From Pseudomonadota bacterium (lineage in GTDB: Bacteria > Desulfobacterota > Desulfobulbia > Desulfobulbales > Desulfocapsaceae): DNA of 64,000 nucleotides. Below the pieces are notes generated by a model. The model saw only the letters and a list, made by a program, of their open reading frames with translations. It was not told the DNA's origin and did not search any database. Of the stretch, positions 33,301-41,644 are shown piece after piece. The position numbers and the translations under genes are program-made. The DNA is taken from contig JAEYNP010000139.1 in NCBI GenBank assembly GCA_023412495.1, forward strand, positions 1 through 64,000. The letters run 5' to 3'. Every line of letters starts with the position of its first letter. Position 1 is the first letter of the stretch.

Positions 33301-33941
33301 TCACTCTGGCGGAGGAAATCGTTTCCACCTGGGCGACTCAAACCGTCAAGGCCGCAGTTTCTCCGCTGTTGCTCGCCTCCGGAGATTTCAGCGACCTCAT
33401 CGGCAACGAATATGCGGAATTTCTGCCGGGAGAGTTCATGCTCTCCGATAATGGCAGGGAGGCGCTCACCCGCTACTCGGCTCTGCTCCTATCCCATCCA
33501 CACCTGGGCCTGACCCTTTCCGGCGGGGTGGATAAGGAGCAGGATGGCGAAGCCATCAAGAAGCAGCTCGAAGAAATCGAACAGCAGCGAGTCGACGCCC
33601 TCAACCGGAAACGCCTCGAAGAATGGAATGCCCGCAAGGAAGCCTATGAGAAGAAAATGCAGGAACCGCCGAAGGCAGGGCCGAACGGAAAGATCGTCGA
33701 GATCACCATCCCGCCCGATATTCTCGCGGGATTTACTCCCATCCAGCCGGAACCCGTAGTGGTCAAGGATTCCATGCTCCTTGAGCTGGCAGAGAAACGC
33801 CTCGATGTCGTGCATCAATATTTCACCACGCAATTGACGCTTGATGCGCATAGAATTACCCTCATTTCCTCAAAGAAAATGGCTGATGCGGAGAACTCGG
33901 TCAACGGCGTGAAGATCGGCTTGAAAGCCATCAAGCGATAG
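30366..33941 (+). CDS. DUF748 (AsmA/TamB-like) envelope protein
   Basis: 1191 aa. A Pro/Lys-rich cytoplasmic N-terminus, one membrane helix (about 61-80, LWLWALALVFIVGLYTGIGFFG), then a long periplasmic beta-rich body: IPASFKETTGLSLEPGLVSFNPFTF... and LDLPAFSNIPFRADKYIHPRFSAVINGSPVELTGQA are DUF748 hallmarks. A predicted coiled coil (about 1060-1110) precedes the C-terminus. AsmA-like proteins are bridge-like structures implicated in lipid transport to the outer membrane; this one is large. A start 15 nt later is possible. Confidence 0.85.
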   Translation: MTGTVMSDHFGNIPIQSPKPPSPPKEKPAAPPPPQKALKGKGRTGRTEKARPRPKASQLWLWALALVFIVGLYTGIGFFGVPYYVGKNIPASFKETTGLSLEPGLVSFNPFTFRFVAENARILPETGTGLLTLKSLSADLAPLSLLRRDLVSNAINIDGIELNIIRESDSTYNFDPLLRRQKTSESSEIMDFSDLPFFFSLNNIAIKNGKILFNDQPTGKTHSITDIQLDLPAFSNIPFRADKYIHPRFSAVINGSPVELTGQAHVGKQGEPDLVTDLSCELHELDLPTYSEYLPVDLPMVFKKGKADGRLDFHFNPEAEDKDKLSVGFDLKIAGTELQTPDESLLIASSLAQLSGKLQPVAKTLHFAAVSFTEPEIRSYGESFFKNINNLMKREKKASSATADPAALVVATDSLDFDNGSFRHYRKLENQKPELSWKGLKLQVKDYSSIARGEEGSNFGSFNLNGEKEDGSASFAWQGDFTSPENLKGTLKLAKIDFSELLKALGLEKKEFDVQGTAELNGELAFPFNTDSAAKAGYKLTDAELAVQNFKLMENKQTVLSAPLLKAVGLNTAGNAIDWGNISLKNGVAILSTTRTPGFFKDFNSDKNRIQGLDLEGQVTLVPDKKGKQKIQFTSLSLKADNLQTPEKAKNNFSLTGQTSTGGTLSGQGDMRLTPFALAAKTEFSGLTAEDVFPLFTDSELFNSLSGGLAGNGTLSFPQQAFAGDLRVAKGQVQRGGKTLYSWEDSVFQGVNYASKPFRLEIKLAAIERPEYTWQINGKDADPMQQLAEYFQQNLPEDEKQPGDRKELSSVEIQEFRLAGGRFRIQDNRMKPKWQGQVSDFSGSIKTIKPPTAESASGDFSFTGKLDEIPLSVEGTLNLFAKTQQGKFRAKLEGYPLSAFHKQLAGKTDIDTKEGDFNLTLDGLWQDGKFRNTGSLLFSGVKPISETADSALPLALLTGPEDVFQLDFDLQRSVPVAKITLAEEIVSTWATQTVKAAVSPLLLASGDFSDLIGNEYAEFLPGEFMLSDNGREALTRYSALLLSHPHLGLTLSGGVDKEQDGEAIKKQLEEIEQQRVDALNRKRLEEWNARKEAYEKKMQEPPKAGPNGKIVEITIPPDILAGFTPIQPEPVVVKDSMLLELAEKRLDVVHQYFTTQLTLDAHRITLISSKKMADAENSVNGVKIGLKAIKR

Positions 33942-33957
33942 GAGCATCGCCAGCATT

Positions 33958-34404
33958 TTGGAATTCGGCATGGAACATCTTGATTCGACATTGCTCGAAA
34001 CCGTGCTGAGTTGGCTGGCGGGGATCTCTTTCTTCACCTTCCTTCTCAGCCTGCTGCTCATTCCATTCATCGTCGGTCTTCTGGCGCCCGATTACTTCTT
34101 GAAATTCAAGGAGAAAAGGAAGCGGCGGCGTCCCGTTTCAGCCCGTTCCCTGTGTTTGCTTATCTTACGAAACATTCTGGGCGCTTTGCTGATACTCGCG
34201 GGAATCGCCATGCTCTTTCTCCCGGGGCAGGGGCTCCTCACCATCCTCCTGGGCATTCTGCTCCTCACCCTTCCCGGAAAATATCGGCTGGTCAACCGGC
34301 TGGCCGGCATACGCGGCGTCCGCCGCAGCCTTGACTGGCTGAGGAGAAAGGAAGGGAAACCGCCGTTCATCTGGCCGGTGGAGAACGACGATCAAACCCC
34401 ATAG
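33958..34404 (+). CDS. PGPGW-family small membrane protein
   Basis: 148 aa. Two hydrophobic segments: 15-40 (VLSWLAGISFFTFLLSLLLIPFIVGLL) and 70-105 (NILGALLILAGIAMLFLPGQGLLTILLGILLLTLPGK), the latter with the LPGQGLLT motif that defines PF09656 (putative transmembrane protein PGPGW). Function unknown. Start could be the ATG at 33970. It follows the DUF748 gene by 16 nt and probably shares its transcript. Confidence 0.8.
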   Translation: MEFGMEHLDSTLLETVLSWLAGISFFTFLLSLLLIPFIVGLLAPDYFLKFKEKRKRRRPVSARSLCLLILRNILGALLILAGIAMLFLPGQGLLTILLGILLLTLPGKYRLVNRLAGIRGVRRSLDWLRRKEGKPPFIWPVENDDQTP

Positions 34405-34544
34405 TTCGGCAAGACGGACCAGGATATTCCCGTAATCCGGAAATACATGAGAATTTCTTTAAAGGACTGGAAAAATCTATCAATTTTTTTCCACGTTATT
34501 TATAATAGCAGAAAAAACCTGGTCAACAAAAGGATTCGCATGAA

Positions 34545-36053
34545 ATGGAGTCGCAGATCCAATCCAGAAATATCATAAAAGGCTCGATACAGGATTCGGA
34601 AAGACTCATCACCAATCAGAAGAGTCTTCTGGAGTCTATTCCCGAGATGGTTCTTCTGGTTAAAAAGGGGGAGTCCATCGAGTACATGAATCCCAGTGCC
34701 ATGAGGTTCTTCGGCGACCTCACCGAGCCTGGTATCGGTCAGGATTCCGATCGGCAATTCCGTCTTTCCGAACTTCTTGGAATCGTTTCCCGGGCCATCC
34801 GTGAGGATAGGGTCGGGACCTTCGAAACCAACTTTGGCCAGCACCACCTGGAGTACACTCTCGCTCCTTTTTTCGGATACAACAAGGAGACGTTATACTG
34901 GTTTTTTGTCAGGGATGTCACCGAAAGCAAGCGGCAGTTCGAGGAGATATCCCTCTTTCACACCAGCATCGAAACCATCCTCTCCCATAAGATCAGCGAG
35001 TTGAAGGAAAGCGAGCGGATGCGGCAGAAGCTCGCCACCGAGCTGAATTCGCTCAAGGAGCACCTCAAGGAGCAGCCCGCCGAAGGAAAGATGGTCGGCT
35101 CCAGCCGGGCCCTCAGCGAGTTGCGCGACATGGTTTTCCAGGTGGCTAAATCGGATGCCACCATTCTCATCACCGGCGAATCGGGAACCGGCAAGGAACT
35201 CGTCGCCAATTTGATCAGGGAGAGCAGCAATCGCAACAACAAGCCCTTCCTGAAAATCAACAGCAACACCATCAACGATTCCCTGCTGGAGAGCGACCTG
35301 TTCGGTCACGAAAAAGGAGCCTTCACCGGCGCCGACTCCAAACGAAAAGGAAAATTCGAGGTCGTCGACGGCGGGACTATATTCCTCGATGAAATCGGCG
35401 ATATCAGCCCGAGGATGCAGGCCGCGCTGCTGCGAGTTCTTCAAGACGGAGATATCATCCGGGTTGGCGGAAATACCCCGATCAAGGTCGATGTCCGGGT
35501 CATCGCCGCAACCAATCAGGATCTCTCCGCCATGGTCCAGAAAGGAACCTTCCGCCTCGACCTTTACTATCGTCTCAATATCATCAACATCTCAATCCCT
35601 CCGCTGCGCGAACGTAAGGAGGACATCATTGACCTCACCACGCATTTCATCAGGAAGTACCGCCGGGCGTTCAAGAAGGACATCAACTTCCTGCCCCAGT
35701 CGATCCTCGACCGCTTGCTCCGCCACGACTGGCCCGGCAATGTAAGGGAACTGGAAAACGTCATTCAGCGGGCAGTCCTCATGTCGAAAAACAACATCAT
35801 CTCAGAAAATGAGCTCTTCTTCGATGCCCAGCCAGGCGAACGGGATCAGGCACCGCAAAAAAACTACCTGCAACGGATTGACGGGCAATCCTTGAAAACG
35901 ATGGTATCCGACTTCGAAAAGGACATCATCCTGTATACGTTGGAAAAAAACCGCGGCAACGTACCGCTGACCGTCAAGCAGCTGGATATCGGCAAGACCG
36001 CTTTTTACGATAAAATGAAGCGTTACAACATCTCTCCGAAGGAACTCAAATAG
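34545..36053 (+). CDS. PAS-containing sigma-54-dependent transcriptional activator
   Basis: 502 aa. PAS-like domain (about 27-130: LLESIPEMVLLVKKGESIEYMNPSAMRFFG), coiled-coil linker, AAA+ domain with Walker A GESGTGKE (211-218), sigma-54 contact GAFTGA (258-263) and Walker B IFLDE (279-283), then the R-finger region (RLNIINISIPPLRER). The C-terminal Fis-type helix-turn-helix reads EKNRGNVPLTVKQLDIGKTAFYDKMKRYNIS. No receiver domain, so it responds to a small signal through PAS. Targets unknown. Confidence 0.92.
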   Translation: MESQIQSRNIIKGSIQDSERLITNQKSLLESIPEMVLLVKKGESIEYMNPSAMRFFGDLTEPGIGQDSDRQFRLSELLGIVSRAIREDRVGTFETNFGQHHLEYTLAPFFGYNKETLYWFFVRDVTESKRQFEEISLFHTSIETILSHKISELKESERMRQKLATELNSLKEHLKEQPAEGKMVGSSRALSELRDMVFQVAKSDATILITGESGTGKELVANLIRESSNRNNKPFLKINSNTINDSLLESDLFGHEKGAFTGADSKRKGKFEVVDGGTIFLDEIGDISPRMQAALLRVLQDGDIIRVGGNTPIKVDVRVIAATNQDLSAMVQKGTFRLDLYYRLNIINISIPPLRERKEDIIDLTTHFIRKYRRAFKKDINFLPQSILDRLLRHDWPGNVRELENVIQRAVLMSKNNIISENELFFDAQPGERDQAPQKNYLQRIDGQSLKTMVSDFEKDIILYTLEKNRGNVPLTVKQLDIGKTAFYDKMKRYNISPKELK

Positions 36054-36138
36054 CCGCAATAGCAGGCACTGCTTTTGCATGCCACTCATCATGACGCCGT
36101 TTCTCATTTACCCCTTTTGTTTTCCGGGACAGTAGACT

Positions 36139-36711
36139 ATGGCAAACGACTCTTCCACCGGGGAAGTGTGTCCATTCTGGTCCATGCCGACAATGAAATG
36201 TCAGCTGTGCCGGGAAGGGCTTTTCATCCCCCTCAATGACCACATCGAACTCTACTGCCGGAGTGCTCATTATCCTCAGTGCCTGCAATTCTCGCTACAC
36301 GCCGCCGACCACCGCAAGCGGGACGGGAAGAATTGTTCAAACCGCCGAAAATACGAGCGCGTGGCGGTCTCCCATCGAGTGAGCCTGGTCGAACTCGCCC
36401 CGATGGAACATGCAACATCTCGCCTTTCCGCTGCAGACAATGCGGGCGCGACAGGCAGAACGCTGGATTTGGGCAAAGGCGGCATGCGCCTGGCGACCGA
36501 ACAACCTCTGCCGAAGGCCGCGGCCATACGATTTTCCTTCGAAGGTTCGTTTCCAAAGGGCGTCCAGTCCGGCGAAGGGCATGTTGCCTGGTGCAGAAAA
36601 CAAAAGAATATCCCGGAATATCAAATCGGCATCGCGTTCCGAGACGATCGCCTGGTCGACACCATGGGCTTGTATCTGGGACTTATCGCTTCCGCCCCTG
36701 ATTATTCTTAA
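36139..36711 (+). CDS. PilZ-domain protein with N-terminal cysteine cluster
   Basis: 190 aa. Residues 1-50 hold C11, C21, C24, C40 and C48, possibly a zinc or iron site. The C-terminal PilZ domain begins RKYER (R70-x3-R74), the c-di-GMP-binding arginines; the second motif is DLGKGGM, where family consensus is D/N-x-S-x-x-G, so Ser is replaced by Gly. Binding ability is therefore uncertain. It follows the sigma-54 activator by 85 nt, which may regulate it. Confidence 0.8.
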   Translation: MANDSSTGEVCPFWSMPTMKCQLCREGLFIPLNDHIELYCRSAHYPQCLQFSLHAADHRKRDGKNCSNRRKYERVAVSHRVSLVELAPMEHATSRLSAADNAGATGRTLDLGKGGMRLATEQPLPKAAAIRFSFEGSFPKGVQSGEGHVAWCRKQKNIPEYQIGIAFRDDRLVDTMGLYLGLIASAPDYS

Positions 36712-36759
36712 ATCTTTCGTAATTCTTCCTTCCGCCTGCTGAACCTCCAACCGTTCACA

Positions 36760-38316
36760 TCATTTTCCATCGGCGGACTGCAGCTTCTGCACCCACCAGA
36801 TCAGAATGAGCACCGGTACACCCATCAGGGCCGTGCACAGAAAGAAGCTGTCGTAGCCGATGGCCGAGACCATGGTTCCGGAGTAACCGCCGATTACCTT
36901 CGGAAAGAGGCTCATCAGCGAACTGAAAATGGCATATTGGACCGCAGTGAAGGAGACGCTGGTAAGGCTGGATAAAAAGGCGATAAAGGCGGTGGCGGCT
37001 ATGCCGGCGCTCAGGTTATCCGCCCCGATTACCACGGTCAGCATGGCGATATCTGCCCCGACCCCGGCCAGCAGCATGAAAAGGAGATTTGTCGCAGCGG
37101 AAAGAACCGCACCCAAAAAGAGAATTTTGGCAACGCCGAAACGGGCGGTCAGAAAGCCTCCCAGAAAACCGCCGACAAGCGTCATGGCCAGACCGAAGGT
37201 CTTGGTGACGCCGGCGATCGCCGTCTTGCTGAACCCCAAATCTATGTAGAATACATTGGCTACGACACCCAGAACGATATCGGACAGCCGGTAAACCCCC
37301 ACCAGCAGCAGGATGAGGATGGCGGTTTTTCCGCCATAACGGAGAAAAAAGTCTCTTACCGGCGCCACATAGGCCCGAGCGACCATTTTTTTGTCGGCAA
37401 GGCCGGTCGCCACCGTCAGCCAGGCGACTACTCCGGCAAGGCCGACCGCCAGACCAAACCGCAACACTTCGGCAATAAAGGGGGCAAATGTACCCCCCTC
37501 TCCAATTTGCGGCAGCAAGAATTCCGGCAGGCTCGAACCTGCATAGAAAAAGCTCAGACCGAAGGCTGCCATGGTCAGTACGAAGACGGCAAGAAAGCGA
37601 AGGTAATCCAAAGCCGTGTAGCTGTGACGGCTGACGGAATGGTCTTTTACCGGCTCCGAGACGCAGAGGGTCGTGATCACGCCGCTGCTCATGACGACTG
37701 CCATGGCCAGATAAGTGGTCCGCCATACCGCATAGCTGTAACCCGTTGCATCCCCGGCCAGGAAATCGGCGAGAAAGAGGGAGCCGGCTCCGGAAGCGAG
37801 CATTCCCAGACGATACCCCGCGATATACATCGAGGCGAAAAGGGCCTGCAAGGTCTCCTCCCCCTTCTCGATGCGGTAGGCATCGATGACGATATCCTGA
37901 GTCGCCGAGGAAAAGCCGAGAAGAACCGCCGCGAAAGCCATCAAGGTCAGGCTGAAGCCGCCTGCCGCCGGATCCACGAGAGCCATGGCGATGATGGCCG
38001 TGATGATGAGCATCTGGGCAACGAGGAGCCAGCCCCTGCGGCGCCCCAGGCTTCTTGTCAGAAACGGCAGGGGCAACAGGTCGACGATCGGGGCCCAGAG
38101 GAACTTGAAGGAATAACCCAGGGCCGCCCAGCTGAAGAATGTCACCGCCGACCGTTCGACGCCTGCCTCACTCAGCCATACCGACAGGGTTGAAAAGATC
38201 AGGAGGTATGGTATGCCTGCGGAGAACCCGAGAAAGAGCATGGCAACGGCCCCCGGATGCAGCCATAACCTGAAGGTTTCACTCCAGGACCGGATTTCTC
38301 GTGCACCTTGGCTCAA
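36760..38316 (-). CDS. ampG: AmpG-like muropeptide/MFS permease
   Basis: 518 aa, with about 12-14 hydrophobic segments. MLFLGFSAGIPYLLIFSTLSVWLSEAGV and GYSFKFLWAPIVDLLPLPFLTRSLGRRRGWL match the AmpG family opening, and FSSATQDIVIDAYRIE is the second diagnostic motif. It imports anhydromuropeptides from the periplasm for peptidoglycan recycling. Runs opposite to its neighbours. Confidence 0.9.
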   Translation of the reverse strand: MSQGAREIRSWSETFRLWLHPGAVAMLFLGFSAGIPYLLIFSTLSVWLSEAGVERSAVTFFSWAALGYSFKFLWAPIVDLLPLPFLTRSLGRRRGWLLVAQMLIITAIIAMALVDPAAGGFSLTLMAFAAVLLGFSSATQDIVIDAYRIEKGEETLQALFASMYIAGYRLGMLASGAGSLFLADFLAGDATGYSYAVWRTTYLAMAVVMSSGVITTLCVSEPVKDHSVSRHSYTALDYLRFLAVFVLTMAAFGLSFFYAGSSLPEFLLPQIGEGGTFAPFIAEVLRFGLAVGLAGVVAWLTVATGLADKKMVARAYVAPVRDFFLRYGGKTAILILLLVGVYRLSDIVLGVVANVFYIDLGFSKTAIAGVTKTFGLAMTLVGGFLGGFLTARFGVAKILFLGAVLSAATNLLFMLLAGVGADIAMLTVVIGADNLSAGIAATAFIAFLSSLTSVSFTAVQYAIFSSLMSLFPKVIGGYSGTMVSAIGYDSFFLCTALMGVPVLILIWWVQKLQSADGK

Positions 38317-38439
38317 TGTTGTCTTTTCCTTGCAATAAGATTATGGTATTTGACCTGATAAACGAAGCCCGCTGATCCCGATTGCCTGCGATGTACTTAA
38401 TATAAGATATTCGAACTGTCCACAGCAGTTCCAGCAACG

Positions 38440-39912
38440 ATGACGATACGAATCCACAATACCTTGTCCGGCAAGAAAGAAACCCTGCAAACCCTCGAAC
38501 CGGGTCACGTAAAGCTCTACGTCTGCGGCATCACCTCCTACGATTACTGCCATATCGGCCACGCACGGTCCGCCCTGGCCTTCGACATGATCGTCAACTA
38601 TCTCAGGTATCGCGGCTACAAGGTCACTTATGTCCGCAACTTCACCGACATCGACGACAAGATCATCGCCCGGGCGGCAGAACAGAAGACAACTCCGGAA
38701 GAGCTTGCCGCGCGCTTCATCAACGAGTTTTACGTGGACATGGACAGGCTCGGGATCGGCCGGCCGGACATCGAGCCCAAGGCCACCGAACACATCCCGG
38801 AGATGATCGCCCTCATCGAAGAGCTTGTCGGCACCGGCAAGGCCTATCCGGCGGGCGGCGACGTCTACTACATCGTCGACAGCTTCCCGGCCTACGGCAA
38901 GCTCTCCAAGAGAAATCTCGAGGATATGCAGGCGGGGGCGCGAATCTCCATCAACGAGCAGAAACGCAACCCCCTGGATTTCGTCCTCTGGAAAGGCTCG
39001 AAACCCGGCGAACCGACCTGGCAGAGTCCCTGGGGGCCGGGACGTCCGGGATGGCATATCGAGTGCTCGGCCATGAGCAGGAAGTACCTCGGCGAGACCT
39101 TCGATATCCACGGCGGCGGCCAGGACCTCATCTTCCCCCACCATGAAAACGAAATCGCCCAGAGCGAGGGGGCGCACGGCAAGCCCTTTGCCAACCAGTG
39201 GATCCATCACGGCTTTGTGACCATTCGCGACGAAAAGATGTCGAAATCCCTCGGCAACTTCCTGACGATCAGAGACATTCTTTCCCAGTATCATCCCGAA
39301 GTGCTCCGTTTCTTCATCTTTTCCACCCATTACCGGAATCCTCTTGATTTCTCCGAATCGGCGATGCAGGACGCGACCGCCGGACTCGATCGACTCTATG
39401 AATGCGTCGCCGCCGTCGACCGACTCGATACCGGGAAAGGCCTTGCCGACGCCGCATCAGTCCTCTCCGAAAAGGACCGGCAACTGCTCGAATCCATGGA
39501 GAGCCGCTTTCAGCAGGCCATGGACAATGATTTCAACACGGCCCAGGCCCAGGGGGTCTTCTTCGATACCGTCAAGACCATCAATCGAATCTGCGGCATG
39601 CTCCCCGCCGCGCCCGCGGCCGTAGATCTCGACTTTCTGAAGGATACTTCACTGACTTTGAGAAAACTCGCAGATATCATGGGCATTCTGCGGGAGGATG
39701 CCGAAACGTATCTGGCCGCTGGAAAGAACAAGATGATCGCCGAAAGCGACCTCGATGTCGCCGCCATCGAAGCGCTCATTGCCGAACGCAATCAGTGCCG
39801 GGCAGCCAAAAACTGGGCGAGAAGCGACGAAATCCGCAACCTGCTCCTGGCCCGTAATATCGAACTCAAGGACGGTCCCAACGGGACGACCTGGTCGGTG
39901 AAAAGCAGTTAA
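38440..39912 (+). CDS. cysS: Cysteinyl-tRNA synthetase
   Basis: 490 aa. Zinc-ligand C29 in LYVCGITSYDYCHIGHARS, HIGH (38-41), KMSKSLGNF near 267, and GWHIECSAMSRKYLGETFDIHGGGQDL for cysteine recognition (Zn-binding Cys, His, Glu). C-terminal anticodon-binding domain present. Ligates cysteine to tRNA-Cys. Complete. Confidence 0.98.
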   Translation: MTIRIHNTLSGKKETLQTLEPGHVKLYVCGITSYDYCHIGHARSALAFDMIVNYLRYRGYKVTYVRNFTDIDDKIIARAAEQKTTPEELAARFINEFYVDMDRLGIGRPDIEPKATEHIPEMIALIEELVGTGKAYPAGGDVYYIVDSFPAYGKLSKRNLEDMQAGARISINEQKRNPLDFVLWKGSKPGEPTWQSPWGPGRPGWHIECSAMSRKYLGETFDIHGGGQDLIFPHHENEIAQSEGAHGKPFANQWIHHGFVTIRDEKMSKSLGNFLTIRDILSQYHPEVLRFFIFSTHYRNPLDFSESAMQDATAGLDRLYECVAAVDRLDTGKGLADAASVLSEKDRQLLESMESRFQQAMDNDFNTAQAQGVFFDTVKTINRICGMLPAAPAAVDLDFLKDTSLTLRKLADIMGILREDAETYLAAGKNKMIAESDLDVAAIEALIAERNQCRAAKNWARSDEIRNLLLARNIELKDGPNGTTWSVKSS

Positions 39913-39952
39913 AGCACGAGCCTTTTGCAAATCTTACGAGAGAGGTGGATGG

Positions 39953-40756
39953 ATGAGAAAACCCGCTGTTGCCGACCGCTTCTACCCGGGATCCGCGGAG
40001 GCGCTCTCGCTGGCCGTCGAGGAACTGCTGCCGGTCAATTCCCCTGTCGAAAAATTGAAGGGGTTGGCCGTCGTTTCTCCCCACGCCGGTTATCTCTACT
40101 CGGGAGCTCTCGCCGCCGAGACGCTCGCCTCAGTCATCGTTCCCAAAACGGTAATCATCCTCGGACCGAATCATCGGGGGCATGGGGCGCCTGTCGCTCT
40201 CGGCACCACAGCCTGGGAAATGCCGTTCGGCAATGTGCCGATCGACAGGGATGTCGCCGACCTCATCCTCCGCCATTCTCAACAGGTCAAGGAAGATGAA
40301 CTCGCCCATCGCTACGAGCACTCCCTCGAAGTCCAGGTGCCGTTTCTGAAAAAACAGCAGGAGCATTTGGCCATCGTGCCGATCGTCATCTCGCATATCT
40401 CCTATTCCCTCTGCGAAGAAGTGGCGGAGGCACTGACCAAGGCCATACGGGAGAGCGGCAAGGACATCCTCATTGTCGCCTCGAGCGATATGAGCCATTA
40501 TGAACCGAGAAAAAACGCCGAGAAAAGGGACAAGCTGGCCCTGCAGTGCATAGAACGACTCGACCCTCACGGTCTTTACCATACGGTCCATAAGCTGAGG
40601 ATCACCATGTGCGGCGTCATCCCGGTGGTCATAGCCCTTTTGACGGCAAAAGCCTGCGGCGCCTCGAAATTCCATCTCATCGGCTATACCGACTCCGGCT
40701 ATGTATCGGGGGACACCGACCAGGTTGTCGGCTACGCCGGCATCGTCATCAGCTGA
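39953..40756 (+). CDS. amrB: MEMO-like protein (AmmeMemoRadiSam system protein B)
   Basis: 267 aa. KPAVADRFYPGSAEAL (3-18), VVSPHAGYLYSGALAAETL (42-60), ILGPNHRGHG (65-74), EHSLEVQVPFLKKQ and VASSDMSHYE are MEMO1-family blocks. The conserved His residues and Cys resemble a metal-site dioxygenase fold. In bacteria it is linked with AMMECR1 and radical-SAM proteins; the partners are not in this window. Transcribed with cysS after 40 nt. Confidence 0.93.
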   Translation: MRKPAVADRFYPGSAEALSLAVEELLPVNSPVEKLKGLAVVSPHAGYLYSGALAAETLASVIVPKTVIILGPNHRGHGAPVALGTTAWEMPFGNVPIDRDVADLILRHSQQVKEDELAHRYEHSLEVQVPFLKKQQEHLAIVPIVISHISYSLCEEVAEALTKAIRESGKDILIVASSDMSHYEPRKNAEKRDKLALQCIERLDPHGLYHTVHKLRITMCGVIPVVIALLTAKACGASKFHLIGYTDSGYVSGDTDQVVGYAGIVIS

Positions 40757-40762
40757 AATAGC

Positions 40763-40791
40763 TTGACAGCTTGGTTTAATTTTTTTATATA
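40763..40791 (+). promoter_or_regulatory. Promoter of tRNA-Gln
   Basis: TTGACA (40763-40768), 17-bp spacer, TATATA (40786-40791), 20 bp upstream of the tRNA. Confidence 0.7.
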
Positions 40792-40811
40792 ACTATTCCT
40801 TTCGCAAACAT

Positions 40812-40885
40812 TGGGGGATGGTCTAATGGTAAGGCGGCGGACTCTGACTCCGCTTATCGGGGTTCAAATCCCTGTCCCCCAGCCA
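40812..40885 (+). tRNA. tRNA-Gln (CTG)
   Basis: Acceptor TGGGGGA pairs with TCCCCCA, anticodon arm CGGACTCTGACTCCG with anticodon CTG, T arm GGGGTTCAAATCCC, and an encoded CCA after discriminator G. All four arms can be drawn. Confidence 0.96.
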
Positions 40886-40896
40886 TGTAAATTCAA

Positions 40897-40930
40897 GGGT
40901 TTACGAGAAATCGTAAACCCTTTTTTCTTT
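40897..40930 (+). terminator. Rho-independent terminator of tRNA-Gln
   Basis: GGGTTTACGA, loop GAAA, TCGTAAACCC, then TTTTTTCTTTTT: a 10-bp stem and T-run 12 bp after the tRNA. Confidence 0.9.
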
Positions 40931-41600
40931 TTCTCAGAATTTTGTCCCCCATTTGTCCCCCGGCTTTTTTTGTCCCCGATGTCCCCCATGGACCAAATAG
41001 AATTTTCTCATCGACCAAGGTGCACAGGCTCCAAGGCAAAATTCCATCTTCGAGGTGGTCGACCTGCAGGACCGGCAAGAGGCTATCAGGGTCTCGTCGG
41101 TATCTACGGGCTGGTGGATGTGGCGAAGGTTGACAGGTTCTATCCTTGACAGCCCCCCTCCCTGGTTAATCTCGGGCCATGAGTTCGCCATCAGGTTGAA
41201 ACTGTAATGCTTCAGTTCCGACCAAAAAAGAGTGTAGCGCCGTCGTCCTGGTGATGCTGGGACCATTGCGCCTGCCGCCATCAAAGACAGTTCCTTCAGC
41301 GATAGTTTTAACTACGGTGTAGTTGATTTTCCCGGTCGTACCCATTGGCGCTTGTCCGGGGCCGCCTTCGGTGGCAACCACCTGGAAGAAGAGATTGGCC
41401 AGGACTACGTTGAAAGGCAGAATCACCTTCTGCTTATACGGACGTTAAACAATGGAATCATATCCAATCAACCATCTCTGAAACTCTTCGCCGAAGCACA
41501 AATCGTCAACATCGCCAAGGAAGAGCCGGGAATATGTATGAGATGGGATTGCTGAGCAGATGTGTTGTCGTATAATACCCTTAGTAATTTTTTTTTAATA
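40931..41600. other. Degenerate region downstream of tRNA-Gln
   Basis: Four short copies of GTCCCCC (in the tRNA 3' end at 40874-40880, then 40942, 40951, 40973 and 40981 regions) appear, suggestive of integration at the tRNA 3' end. A minus frame (41166-41426) and a plus frame (41352-41555) look like protein fragments but match no family by eye. Probably the scar of a lost island. Confidence 0.4.
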
Positions 41601-41644
41601 TCCCATACCAGTGTTTTCTTTTGGAATCACAATGAGAAATTTCT

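Noticed and set aside
38341..39330. 329-codon minus frame opposite cysS
   Set aside because: Antisense shadow of CysS.
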